From assembly GCF_009792895.1 (NCBI RefSeq), contig NZ_WSSC01000003.1:434001-498000 (forward strand): a stretch of 64,000 nucleotides of DNA, written 5' to 3'. The position numbers and the translations under genes are program-made. The notes beneath the pieces are model-generated. The model made no database searches, had not been told where the DNA came from, and saw nothing but the letters and a program-made list of their open reading frames with translations. The DNA is from Pigmentibacter ruber. Its GTDB lineage: Bacteria; Bdellovibrionota_B; Oligoflexia; Silvanigrellales; Silvanigrellaceae. Position 1 is the stretch's first letter; each line of letters begins with the position of its first letter. Shown here in pieces: positions 9,657-18,947 of the stretch.

Positions 9657-10295
9657 ATGGAAAAAAAACATGTTATTTTTGATTTTAATGGAGTGGTTGT
9701 GGATGATGAAAAAATTCATTTTTTGTCATCAAAAATTGCTTTAAAAGAAAGCTTTAATCATGATTTTTCAGAAGAATTATATTTCAAATTTTTTATTGGT
9801 AGAACGAATGAAAAGGCTTTTGAAGACTATTTCAAAATGCTGAATATTGATTCTAGTATTGAAGAAATTATAAAAATTAAAAATAAAATTTATATGCAAA
9901 TTATTCAAACAGAAGATGTAGCTATACCATCTACTATAAATTTTATTAATGAATATAAAAATAATTTTATTTATTCAATTGTGTCAGGTGCAAGTAAAAA
10001 TGAAATATTGTTTCATATAAAAAAATTAGGGATAGAAAGCTTATTCTTAAATATTATATCATGTGAAGATATTACTGAAAGTAAGCCGTCGCCACAAGGC
10101 TTTTTGAAAGCAATAAATTTATCACATATTCCAGTAAATCAAACGGTGATTATTGAGGATTCCATTAGTGGCGTAAAAGCAGCGAAAGCAGCCAATGCTT
10201 TTTGCATAGCATTGACAACATCTCATACTAAAGAAGAATTGTATCAAGCAGACATTATAGTTCCTGAATTAAATATTTCATGCTTCACTAAATAA
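9657..10295 (+). CDS. HAD-superfamily phosphatase/phosphoglucomutase-like protein with altered motif I
   Basis: HAD hydrolase of the beta-phosphoglucomutase/phosphatase subgroup (212 residues). Motif I reads FDFNGVVVDDE: the nucleophile Asp9 is kept, but the acid/base Asp two residues later is Asn11. Motif II is SGAS, the motif III Lys is in ITESKPSP, and motif IV is IIEDSISGVKAAKAA, all well preserved. The cap domain lies between motifs I and II. Loss of the second Asp usually weakens phosphatase turnover or marks a different chemistry, so activity is uncertain. The gene starts shortly after tRNA-Glu copy 2 and could share its transcript; AAGG precedes the ATG. Confidence 0.82.
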   Translation: MEKKHVIFDFNGVVVDDEKIHFLSSKIALKESFNHDFSEELYFKFFIGRTNEKAFEDYFKMLNIDSSIEEIIKIKNKIYMQIIQTEDVAIPSTINFINEYKNNFIYSIVSGASKNEILFHIKKLGIESLFLNIISCEDITESKPSPQGFLKAINLSHIPVNQTVIIEDSISGVKAAKAANAFCIALTTSHTKEELYQADIIVPELNISCFTK

Positions 10296-10859
10296 AATAT
10301 TTTTTGAAAGTTTAAAAATTATGTTACAAGTTGGGAATAAAAATATTACTTTATATTTTATTGACCTTAAAATATTATTTATAATATGCCTCCAATAAGG
10401 CAAATATTCTACTTGTATCCATTTAAAATGCACAAATAAAAAATGAAATCTTGAATCTACACATCCCTATTTAAGCTATCATAGTTCTTTTTATTCAGAC
10501 GTAAAAGCGGAAAAATATTATGTCCTATCAAAATATTGATAAAGAACTAGTCAGGTTTTTACGTTCATATTAATTGTTACAAAGAAATTTGTTTAGATTT
10601 TTACCGAATTTGACATTTTTTAATTTTTTGGTAATCTAATTAAATCGATTATCAGAATTTGTCTTTTCTTAATCGGTCATAAAAAATTTAATATATGTTA
10701 AATCATATTGTTAGAAATTTAGTACTAAGAAAATAACAAATAAAAACAGAATAATAAAATAAAATAAAAAAATTAATAAACATTTATTTTATATGAATTT
10801 TAATTAGTATTTATTTTTTTTTAAATTTGATCATAAAACGATTATCTATGAGGTTTGCT
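10296..10859 (+). other. AT-rich intergenic region, possible promoter
   Basis: No gene is convincing here. An inverted repeat TTACCGAA (10601-10608) and TTTGGTAA (10627-10634, one G-T) encloses TTGACA (10610-10615) with a loose -10 TAATCT at 10632-10637. This could drive the secreted protein gene 225 bases downstream, leaving a long leader. A 17-codon frame at 10521 is noted but not called. Confidence 0.3.
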
Positions 10860-12353
10860 ATGTCTAATTTCAATAAAAAAGTGTTATTTTTGATTTCTAC
10901 TTTAGTTATTCATTCAAATGCCTTTGCTGATGGTTCCTACTTATTTTGTTCCAATGGTAATTCTAAATGGCATTGGGCTCCATATCACAATAAAAATGAA
11001 CCTAATCCTAATACACAATATTTTTGGCTTGAAGGAAATCTTAAAATTGTTAATGCGCCTATTGCATTGCATAGTGCTTTAAATTTAGATTTAAATAATC
11101 TTTTTAGTAGAACAATATCAGCATATAGTACAGAAGAAAAAATGACTATTAGACAGCAAAATACAGAGCCTACTTCTCAATTAGAAGCGCAGCTACATAC
11201 TGATTCTTCCAATCAGAAATTTAGCGACTCAAATGAATGGGAAAAATTGGAAAATTGGAATGCGTGGGAAGAATTTTCTAATGAAAATTTAAAAAGAAAT
11301 AAAAGAGCTAGTATTTCAGGCTTTAATAATCAAGTAGCGATAGCTAAAAATCAAATTGCAACAAATAATGGATTACAGGCTTGTAGATTGCTCGTTAATT
11401 TCTGTACAAGTACTTTTGGAAATGAGTTTCGTTTTGTTGGAGCAGCGGGTAATGCCTTAGCGGAATCTGATTGGGGATATATTGTTGCAGATAATCTAAT
11501 TTGTCCAAATTGGGATTACCCATTAGGGCTAGTAACAACATCACATACAACTGTAGGATCTTTAATTGCTGAAATAAGTGCAGATATCATCACATCAGGA
11601 CCCATTAAGGGTGCTTTAAAGGGAGGTAAAGTTCCTTCAGGATTAACAAGGCCAAATTCATTAGCAACTTCAAATAATGGAGGAGCTAATAGAAGAGTTG
11701 TACCTATTGAAAAAACAATTTCAAATGTTAATTCTCCGTCAACTGATGGTGCTATTTCACCAATGGATCCATTTGGCACAAGAATAAATGAAATTACTCA
11801 TTCCGTAAGTGCTGTTGATATAAATTCTGGAAATGGCCATCTTGGAGCAGAGCGTAGACCATCACAAATTGCTGAGCAATTGGTTTCGAGTAGTTCGCAA
11901 AATCCTAACACCATGGGACAAAGAAAGTTATCTTATTCTGACATGCTGAAAACACATTCAAGCGAGGAGATAAATACAGCTGCCAATCCTTTTCAGAGAA
12001 CAGGAAGTTTGCGTATTGATATGTATAAGCTAGGTGGAAATGCAAGGCATAAAGTACCCTCTAGAGCATATAGTATTTCAGATTTAATTGATTTTAATAC
12101 AGCCAAAAAGTTTTGGAATAATGAAGGACGAATTAAAGGTTTAACAGAAAATTTTGATCTTTATGAAATTGATATTCCAATTGTAGAAGAGCATGTTAGG
12201 GTTAGAGATGCAAAAAGGGTGATAGTAGATAGAATATCAGGAAAACGTTGGTACTCCCCAGATCACTACGAAAGTTTTGTTGATATGGAAAGTCCAATAG
12301 ATCCCGTAAAATTAGCTGAAAAAAATAAAAATTTTTTACAGTCTAAATTATAA
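10860..12353 (+). CDS. Large secreted protein of unknown family, toxin-like layout
   Basis: Not recognised as any known family. ATG 10860 has GAGG six bases upstream and opens a clear signal peptide ending SNAFA. The first half of the mature protein is Cys- and Trp-containing (FCSNGNSKWHWAPY, CRLLVNFCTSTFG, NLICPNWDYPLG), which suggests disulfides and a folded exported domain. The middle, about residues 270-390, is rich in Ser, Asn and Thr and looks like a linker. The last 100 residues form a charged compact segment (EEHVRVRDAKRVIVDRISGK, then RWYSPDHYESF). A variable linker between an export half and a charged C-terminal domain resembles secreted toxins or effectors, but this is inference. 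A lipoprotein gene converges on it with a 4-base gap. Confidence 0.6.
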   Translation: MSNFNKKVLFLISTLVIHSNAFADGSYLFCSNGNSKWHWAPYHNKNEPNPNTQYFWLEGNLKIVNAPIALHSALNLDLNNLFSRTISAYSTEEKMTIRQQNTEPTSQLEAQLHTDSSNQKFSDSNEWEKLENWNAWEEFSNENLKRNKRASISGFNNQVAIAKNQIATNNGLQACRLLVNFCTSTFGNEFRFVGAAGNALAESDWGYIVADNLICPNWDYPLGLVTTSHTTVGSLIAEISADIITSGPIKGALKGGKVPSGLTRPNSLATSNNGGANRRVVPIEKTISNVNSPSTDGAISPMDPFGTRINEITHSVSAVDINSGNGHLGAERRPSQIAEQLVSSSSQNPNTMGQRKLSYSDMLKTHSSEEINTAANPFQRTGSLRIDMYKLGGNARHKVPSRAYSISDLIDFNTAKKFWNNEGRIKGLTENFDLYEIDIPIVEEHVRVRDAKRVIVDRISGKRWYSPDHYESFVDMESPIDPVKLAEKNKNFLQSKL

Positions 12354-12357
12354 AAAA

Positions 12358-13017
12358 TTAAAATAATTTATCTTTATTTTGCTTTTTAACAGCATCAAAA
12401 GAATTACTAATTATCTTTCCAACTGCTACATCATATGGGACTGGAATAAAACTTGAATCAAAAGTATCTTTTGTAATCCACTTCCAAGACATAGATTTTG
12501 TATCATATAATCCTATATTTTTATGAACTGTATGAGTTGAAATATATTCGTTTTCATTTTCAAAAACAACAGATAAAGCTAAAACACTATTTTTACCATA
12601 TTTTTTTGTGATATTGTGTACAAACTTTTCCAACACAGAATTATTTACATTTTTTTTAATTTCTTCTGAGTTATCCATCATAGAAGCGAGAATATACATG
12701 CTTTCCCAGGCTGCTGGAATTTCGTTTAAAACTTGACGAGGAATTGGAAGTAATGTAGCCTTATTAAGGTTACTTGCCCAACTCGATGTAATTTTAGCAT
12801 CGATTAATGTGCCTTTAAAAATTTTATTTTCTTCAACAAAATTATGTTTTGTGAGATACATTGTTGGAAAAAGTATTATTTTATCAGTTTTAATAGCAAT
12901 ATCTTTTCTAAAATATACAGAAGTATTTTGTTCATTTTTACTTGTTGTTGTACAAGCATGAAATGATGCAAAAGTAATTAAAATTAAAGTAATTTTATTA
13001 AGCATTTTTTTTAACAC
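12358..13017 (-). CDS. Putative lipoprotein, family unknown
   Basis: GTG 13017 is chosen because GGAGG lies eight bases upstream; an ATG four codons later is too far from it. The N-terminus is a lipoprotein signal with lipobox FHAC near residue 22, so the mature protein is probably lipid-anchored in the outer membrane. The rest (219 residues in all) has mixed alpha/beta character, with IPVPYDVAVGKIISNSFDAV at the end. The pattern is reminiscent of DUF799/GNA1162-type lipoproteins, but the match is weak. It is convergent with the secreted toxin-like gene, 4 bases apart. No function is assigned. Confidence 0.7.
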   Translation of the reverse strand: MLKKMLNKITLILITFASFHACTTTSKNEQNTSVYFRKDIAIKTDKIILFPTMYLTKHNFVEENKIFKGTLIDAKITSSWASNLNKATLLPIPRQVLNEIPAAWESMYILASMMDNSEEIKKNVNNSVLEKFVHNITKKYGKNSVLALSVVFENENEYISTHTVHKNIGLYDTKSMSWKWITKDTFDSSFIPVPYDVAVGKIISNSFDAVKKQNKDKLF

Positions 13018-13224
13018 TATGATTTCCTCCTAAGTAAATAAAAAGCAACAACTAAATGACAAATTTTATGTTTGCAAATGCCTAAAAAATTAAATTCTTA
13101 AAGTTAAATATCTTAAAAAATATTCTTGTATTAATAAAAAATGATATTGTAGTTTATTTAAGCAGATTAGATAGATGAACAGTTATAAGTAGCTAAAAAA
13201 AAGTAAATTGATTGGAAAAAATTT

Positions 13225-14409
13225 ATGCTAACTAAATTAATTTTATTATATAGTTTTTCGCAAGCTGGTGATGCAGCTCATATTCAATCTTTAGAAAAAG
13301 AATTATCATCAAAGTTAGAAAATAAAGAAATATATTCAATTAATGCTAATGAAAGTAAAATGAAAATAATAAAAGAGTTGAAAGATATAGTAAATAGAAA
13401 AGAGAGTAATATAAAATTTCAAAAAGAGACGAAGTATCTACTTTTAACTGCAGGTGAGAAAGGAGGGGAAGCTCTTGAAGCAATTAGTGATGAGTTATTA
13501 GACAATAATTACTACATATACTGGGGAATGCATCAGTACTCAGCAAAAATTAAAGACTATAAAAAGCTAAAACTAGATCATCTGCAAATACCAGAAGCAA
13601 GTCTAAATAATATTGAAAAAATTGAAAGTGTTAAAGATATTCCTAATGTTTCAAAAACAATAACAGTTCCTAATATAAATCCTACAATTAAAGAATTACA
13701 AAATTCATATGATAAATGGAATTACAATAAACAATTTGATCTGAAAAAAAATTATATTACAGTTTTATTGCCAGGAGACGCTCCAGATAGCAATAATAAA
13801 ATTCATTTCTTTTCTAAGGAATCAGCATATAATTTATTTAGAAATGTCCAAAATATTTGGAAAAAATCTAATTCAAAAAAAACAGTAATTGTTCAAAATG
13901 GACCTAGGACAGGCAAATATGATCCTAAAACAGGTGCTGTTATCTGTTTGCATGAATATAAAACAGGAGAGTCAAGGAAAAATGCAGTAGATAAAGTGAG
14001 TGAATATTTTGTTAGTTTGTTAAACAAAAATAAAATTCCTTTTGTTTTTTTTAATTTTTCTTTTGAAATAAATGGAAAACAAAGAATCAAGCACTCTTCT
14101 TTTGATCCAATATTGTTTTTATCATATAAAACAAAGAGTATTTTTATTTTTCCAGGCGAGTCTGTTTCTTTAATTGGACAATTACCTTTTTATTTAAACC
14201 CAGAAAATGTTATCGCTTTTTATTCTAGTTCTATGAATGAAGAACATAAACTTACTTTAGAAGCCGCTTATAAGAATGGGTATTTATCAAAATTCAATGC
14301 AAAAGGTGAAATTGAATATCCAGAAAAGCCGACTAAACTTTTGATGGATGATACTACAAAAGTAGCAAATGATATTTTAAGAGGTTACAATAGAAAATTT
14401 AGAAATTAA
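13225..14409 (+). CDS. ELM1-like (mitochondrial fission ELM1 family) protein, tentative
   Basis: 394 residues, no signal peptide. Two spaced motifs resemble the ELM1/DUF1022 family, which has a glycosyltransferase-B-like fold: VLLPGD and VQNGPRTGKYDP in the middle, and FIFPGESVSLIGQLPFYL toward the end, where the family usually has a DSVSM-type element. The first 120 residues (YSFSQAGDAAHIQSL, LLLTAGEKGGEAL) also fit a Rossmann-like half. Family members in bacteria often sit near LPS genes, which is not the case here. The coding sequence is very Lys/Asn/Ile-rich. A plain hypothetical protein is the alternative. Confidence 0.5.
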   Translation: MLTKLILLYSFSQAGDAAHIQSLEKELSSKLENKEIYSINANESKMKIIKELKDIVNRKESNIKFQKETKYLLLTAGEKGGEALEAISDELLDNNYYIYWGMHQYSAKIKDYKKLKLDHLQIPEASLNNIEKIESVKDIPNVSKTITVPNINPTIKELQNSYDKWNYNKQFDLKKNYITVLLPGDAPDSNNKIHFFSKESAYNLFRNVQNIWKKSNSKKTVIVQNGPRTGKYDPKTGAVICLHEYKTGESRKNAVDKVSEYFVSLLNKNKIPFVFFNFSFEINGKQRIKHSSFDPILFLSYKTKSIFIFPGESVSLIGQLPFYLNPENVIAFYSSSMNEEHKLTLEAAYKNGYLSKFNAKGEIEYPEKPTKLLMDDTTKVANDILRGYNRKFRN

Positions 14410-14507
14410 AAGAAAACAATATTTAATATTTTAATAAGTCAAAATTTAGTCATTTTTAACTAAACTAAAATCTCAAAACTATTATAGTTAATTTATATTA
14501 ATAAAAA

Positions 14508-14515
14508 GGGGGGGG
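14508..14515 (+). repeat. G8 homopolymer at the ribosome site
   Basis: Eight consecutive G immediately before the GTG start at 14517, in otherwise AT-rich DNA. The tract itself serves as or contains the Shine-Dalgarno sequence. Confidence 0.75.
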
Positions 14516-14516
14516 T

Positions 14517-15287
14517 GTGAAAAAAAGTATATTTAAATATTTAGTTTGTTTTATTTTGCTTTTAGACAACAAGGGTTTTCCTTCTACAACTGTAAAAGTT
14601 GGAGGATACACTTTCCCCCCTTATGTAGATCAGCATAATCCAAGTGCTAAACAAACTGGTATAACAATTGAACTGATAAATGAAATGAATAAAATTCAAA
14701 ATGATTACAAATTTGAGTTTGTACCAACTTCCTCAGGTCGTAGATATATTGATTATAAGAGTAATCAATTTGATATGGTTTTTTTTGAAGATATTGTTTG
14801 GGGATGGAAAGATTATGATGTAATTTCTTCAGAATTACTTACCAAAGATGAAGAAGTTTATATAACTAAAAAGAAAGAAGGACGTGATCAAAGCTATTTT
14901 AATGATAAGAAAAATAAAAAATTTGTTGGAATTAAAGGATATCATTATGCTTTCGCAAGCTATAATAATGATATAGATTTTTTAAAGAAAAATTTTCGTG
15001 CAGAATTAACATCAGATCATGATGGAAGTATTCAAATGATTTTATATGATAGAGGAGATATTGGTATAGTAACTCATTCATATTTAGATTTTTATTTAAA
15101 TAAAAATCCTGATGTTAAAGATAAAATTATTATTTCAAATAAACCCGATCAAATTTATAATTTAGGAATAATTGCAAGAAAAAATATGGATCCTAAAATT
15201 GAAGTTGTAAATAAAATAATCCAAAAATTAAAAAGTAGTGGTGCTCTTAAAAAATTGTTCAAACAATATAATTTAAAAGAAATATAA
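14517..15287 (+). CDS. Periplasmic solute-binding protein, family 3 type
   Basis: Small extracellular ligand-binding protein of the SBP_bac_3 group, 256 residues. An N-terminal signal peptide (KKSIFKYLVCFILLL) is followed by VKVGGYTFPPYV, the usual first strand and ligand-contact region. ITIELINEMN and FDMVFFEDI are the next conserved blocks, and the hinge region returns at FVGIKGYHYAF. No transporter permease or ATPase gene is nearby, so it may act as an orphan receptor or work with a distant ABC system. The start is GTG directly after a G8 tract. Its stop abuts the stop of the convergent HD-GYP gene with no gap. Confidence 0.82.
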   Translation: MKKSIFKYLVCFILLLDNKGFPSTTVKVGGYTFPPYVDQHNPSAKQTGITIELINEMNKIQNDYKFEFVPTSSGRRYIDYKSNQFDMVFFEDIVWGWKDYDVISSELLTKDEEVYITKKKEGRDQSYFNDKKNKKFVGIKGYHYAFASYNNDIDFLKKNFRAELTSDHDGSIQMILYDRGDIGIVTHSYLDFYLNKNPDVKDKIIISNKPDQIYNLGIIARKNMDPKIEVVNKIIQKLKSSGALKKLFKQYNLKEI

Positions 15288-17405
15288 TTAAGCTACTGAA
15301 GTTTGTTTACTGTTAATTTTGGCATCAATTTCATTTTGGTCGAGAGTCAACTCTCCAATTTTTGCATCAACGAAAATCCTAAATAATTCTGAATCAAGCT
15401 TTCCAGCTTTAGCCTCACTTTCAAGAATACTGAGCGCTCTTTCATAAGGTACAGCTTTTTTATATGGTCTATCTCGTGCCACAAGTGCATCGTAGATATC
15501 TGTTATTGCCATCATTTTAGCTTGAACAGGGATATTTTTTCCTTTTAAATTTCTGGGATAACCAGATCCATCTAAGCGTTCATGATGACCATATACTATT
15601 TCTGGTATATCTTTTAAGTCACTAGACCATGGGATTTGAACTAAGAAATTATAAGAATGTGTTACATGACTTTCAATTTCTAATCTTTCAGCTTGACTTA
15701 AAGAACCTCTTTTAATGCTTAATGCTTCTATTTCTCTTTCTGTCAGTAAAGGGAAAGATAAATTGCCAACTATTATTTTTGTAGCCGCTATTTCAGATAT
15801 TTTATCAAAAAACTCTTGCGATAAAATTGCAGGCTCATTCACTTCTTGAATTATTTTATAAAATTTTTGTAATTTTTCAGTAGTTTTTTCAATTTCAATT
15901 CTTATTTTTTCTAGGTCAATATTATTTGGGGCTTGATTTTTTAAAAGTAAATTATTTATGTAGTTTTCTAAAATATTTATTTTAAGTTTATCTTGTAAAT
16001 TAATAAACCTTGACTCTATATTTTCTAATTCATGCGGAAATAATTTTTTCTCTTTATTCAAAATATGTTCTCTAACACCAATTTTTCCAAAATCATGGAG
16101 AAGAGAAGCATACCGTATTTCTTCTATTTGAATTTTTGAAAACTCTAGACCACTGTAAATTCCAGTACTTGTTTTATTGACTGCTTCAGCAAGTCCTACA
16201 GTTAAAGTTGCAACCCTTTCACTATGTCCTTTTGTAGTTGGATCTCTAGATTCAATTGCAGTTATACTTGCTGCAGTGAAAGATTCAAAAACTTTTTTTA
16301 AATCATAAATTAATTTAGAATGATCTAGAGCAATACCTGCTTGATTAGTAAATGATTCAAGTAAATCTAAATCATGCGAACTAAACTTAGTAACATAATT
16401 TTCTATATCATATTGTTTAGTTAATATATGATCTTCTGATACTCTTTTATTAATCAAAAGAATAAATCCTTCCATTTCACCAGATGGTAAAAGAATTGGA
16501 AATGCGCAGTAAGAGCGAATTTTATACGTTTTACTATCAAAGTCTACTTCATTGAGAGGTGAAACTTTTTTTAGAGCTATTATTTTTTCTTTTGGGTTTA
16601 AATTATTTTTGTTGTCAAACCAAGAAATACCTATTTTATTTTCAACTAAGTGTCTTGTAACTTTTGAATGACTTGGATCTAAATAGTTTTTTCTTAAAAA
16701 TATTTTTTGGCTATTTAAAATTTTTCCTTTTTGGTAAAACTTTAATGGACGGTTTAAGTTTTGTATTTTACTTGCAAAATTTCCTTTATTTTCTGAGTGA
16801 AAACTTTCTTCGTTAATAAAAATAAATCCAGCATCTGCCATGGTTATTTCCATGCTTTTTTTCAAAACTAGATCAATAAAATCTTTTGCTAGAAATGACT
16901 TATTTGTCATTGCTTTGCTAAGATCTTTAATTGCTTTACTTTCAACATCTCTTAAAAAAGAAAAAGCTTCTAGATATTCATAACTACACTTTAAAAATAG
17001 TGTTTGTATAGAGTTTCTGACCTCATAAAAGAACTGATTTTTTGCTAAAGGTGTTTTTAAAAAATTAATAATGTTGTTACTTTTGCAATATTTTTCTATT
17101 TTTTTTCTCAATAAAATAGTGCATTTTTCTTGCGGGTCTTCGACTAGCAGAAATCCTATATGCTTTGAATTGTTTCCTGTGTTTAAAAATTTTTGTATTT
17201 GTTCAAATTTTTGATTGTACTGTTGAGGCTTTAAAATAAATAATTTTAGTCTGTCATGGTCAATTAATTTTTGATTAATTTCTTCATCTAAATCATTTTC
17301 AATGATGTTTAATTTTACATCAGTAATGTCACTTATCGATAAATAAAAATGAAAAGGTTTGTATATTAGAACAATATCAATGTTATGGAACGGTGAAATT
17401 GTCAC
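15288..17405 (-). CDS. GAF and HD-GYP domain protein, putative cyclic-di-GMP phosphodiesterase
   Basis: Signalling protein of 705 residues. The first 150 residues are an irregular receiver-like region (GFLLVEDPQEK) with no clear phosphoacceptor. A GAF-type sensor follows at about 175-365. The HD-GYP domain then carries RDPTTKGHSERVA, LLHDFGKIGV (metal-binding HD) and YGHHERLDGSGYP, so the GYP motif is intact. AITDIYDALVARDRPYKKA closes it. An insertion of roughly 100 charged residues lies between the HD and the HHE region. Intact metal and GYP residues predict cyclic-di-GMP hydrolysis in the cytosol. The start is GTG 17405 with GGAG upstream. dnaB lies upstream on the same strand. Confidence 0.9.
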   Translation of the reverse strand: MTISPFHNIDIVLIYKPFHFYLSISDITDVKLNIIENDLDEEINQKLIDHDRLKLFILKPQQYNQKFEQIQKFLNTGNNSKHIGFLLVEDPQEKCTILLRKKIEKYCKSNNIINFLKTPLAKNQFFYEVRNSIQTLFLKCSYEYLEAFSFLRDVESKAIKDLSKAMTNKSFLAKDFIDLVLKKSMEITMADAGFIFINEESFHSENKGNFASKIQNLNRPLKFYQKGKILNSQKIFLRKNYLDPSHSKVTRHLVENKIGISWFDNKNNLNPKEKIIALKKVSPLNEVDFDSKTYKIRSYCAFPILLPSGEMEGFILLINKRVSEDHILTKQYDIENYVTKFSSHDLDLLESFTNQAGIALDHSKLIYDLKKVFESFTAASITAIESRDPTTKGHSERVATLTVGLAEAVNKTSTGIYSGLEFSKIQIEEIRYASLLHDFGKIGVREHILNKEKKLFPHELENIESRFINLQDKLKINILENYINNLLLKNQAPNNIDLEKIRIEIEKTTEKLQKFYKIIQEVNEPAILSQEFFDKISEIAATKIIVGNLSFPLLTEREIEALSIKRGSLSQAERLEIESHVTHSYNFLVQIPWSSDLKDIPEIVYGHHERLDGSGYPRNLKGKNIPVQAKMMAITDIYDALVARDRPYKKAVPYERALSILESEAKAGKLDSELFRIFVDAKIGELTLDQNEIDAKINSKQTSVA

Positions 17406-17524
17406 TAAATATGCTCCAAGTCATAAAATTTAGTAGTCACTTATCTCTTTGATCGGAAGTTTATTTTTTTATTGATGGGCATTTATTGCTGCTTTTAATA
17501 AAATTTTTAGAGGGTAAGAATTTA

Positions 17525-18889
17525 TTAATTATCAAAGCGAGCTAAATTATGGAAAGAGGTATAACTACTTTGAAATGCTAATTTAACTGTGTCAATCGAA
17601 CCATGTCTATTTTTGCCTATAATAATTTCAGCGATTCCTTTATCTGGGCTTTCTTTATTATAAACTTCATCTCGATAGACAAACATAATTTGATCGGCAT
17701 CTTGCTCAATTGAACCTGATTCACGTAAATCAGAAGGACGAGGTCGTTTATCAGGTCGCTGTTCTAGTCCACGATTTAGCTGAGATAATGCAATGACCGG
17801 GCAATTTAATTCTTTTGCCAATGATTTTAATCCCATACTTATTATTGAAATTTCTCGCTCACGACTTTGCGAACCTTTTCCAGCTCCGTGGGCGGACATA
17901 AGTTGCAAATAGTCAACAATGATAAGATCTAAAGCACCTTTTTCTCTTTTTACTTTTCGACAGCGGCTGGCCAAGTCAATAATACTAATTCCTGGTGAAT
18001 CATCTAATAATAATTTATCAGTTTGGAATGAAGCTGCTTCTGGATATAGTCGACCCAATTCATCACTAGTCATTTTACCATCACGAAATTTATGTGATTC
18101 AATTTTAGCAGCTGTTGCCAGCATTCTTTGCATAAGCTGGGAATTACTCATTTCAAGGCTAAAAAAGGCGACTGTCTTTTGATGATAGAGAACAGCATTA
18201 GCAGCAAAATTTAAAGCTAATGAGGTTTTTCCCATAGCTGGACGTGCCGCTAAAATAATGAGGTCAGAAGGTTGAAATCCTGCAGTAATTTTATCTAAAT
18301 CTGAAAAACCACTTGGAATACCAGTAATCTTACCTGGATTTTGAAATATTTTTTCCAAATCAAGAATGGTTTGTCTTACCACCTGCGAAGATGGAATTAA
18401 ACCAGTTGTAATTCTTGATTCTGCAAGTTGTGTAAATTTTGCTTCTGCAAAACTAAGAAATTCTTCAACATTTGCCCCAGCTACTTTTTTACCTTTGATC
18501 ACAATTTCGGCACAGGCTTCGATAACCAAGCGCAGTTCCCAATACTTTTTTACTTCATCAAGCCAGTATCCAAGAAGTTCTGGACGCGCATTAAATTCTA
18601 AAAGCCTTCTAACCCCTTCAAGGTCACCTACTTTTAGGTTATCGCCTTTTTCGCGAAGTTTCCCATATACTAAGGTAACATCAGCTGGTTTGTTTTCAGC
18701 TACAAGTTCCCGCATAGCTGCAACAATAATTTTGTGTTGAGGATCAAAAAAATAATCGGGTATAAGTTTATCTGTATACCCAAAAATACTAGATGGGGTA
18801 GTAAGTATAGTTCCAAGAACAGCTTGTTCAGCTTCTCTTGAATGCGGAAGTCCGGTGATTGAATGAGAAACTTGTGGAGTTGTTGTCAT
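17525..18889 (-). CDS. dnaB: Replicative DNA helicase DnaB
   Basis: Hexameric 5'-3' helicase of the replication fork. The N-terminal helical domain (GLPHSREAEQAVLGTIL) binds primase. The RecA-like domain has Walker A in ILAARPAMGKTSLALN near residue 214, Walker B in LDLIIVDYLQLM, and RESGSIEQDADQIMFVYRDE. FFSLEMSNSQLMQR is also typical. At 454 residues the length is normal and there is no intein. Between it and the HD-GYP gene lie about 120 bases; the Fis-like gene is just upstream on the same strand. Confidence 0.97.
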   Translation of the reverse strand: MTTTPQVSHSITGLPHSREAEQAVLGTILTTPSSIFGYTDKLIPDYFFDPQHKIIVAAMRELVAENKPADVTLVYGKLREKGDNLKVGDLEGVRRLLEFNARPELLGYWLDEVKKYWELRLVIEACAEIVIKGKKVAGANVEEFLSFAEAKFTQLAESRITTGLIPSSQVVRQTILDLEKIFQNPGKITGIPSGFSDLDKITAGFQPSDLIILAARPAMGKTSLALNFAANAVLYHQKTVAFFSLEMSNSQLMQRMLATAAKIESHKFRDGKMTSDELGRLYPEAASFQTDKLLLDDSPGISIIDLASRCRKVKREKGALDLIIVDYLQLMSAHGAGKGSQSREREISIISMGLKSLAKELNCPVIALSQLNRGLEQRPDKRPRPSDLRESGSIEQDADQIMFVYRDEVYNKESPDKGIAEIIIGKNRHGSIDTVKLAFQSSYTSFHNLARFDN

Positions 18890-18947
18890 TGTTTAACCTA
18901 TAAAAAACACTCTTTATTTATAAATCTGAGCATCAACTCCAAAATTC

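Noticed and set aside
10521-10574. 17-codon frame MSYQNIDKELVRFLRSY
   Set aside because: Too short, and the ribosome site is weak; no second line of support.
9534-15287. Possible genomic island inserted at tRNA-Glu copy 2
   Set aside because: No integrase and no direct repeat of the tRNA 3' end was found; only gene content looks accessory.
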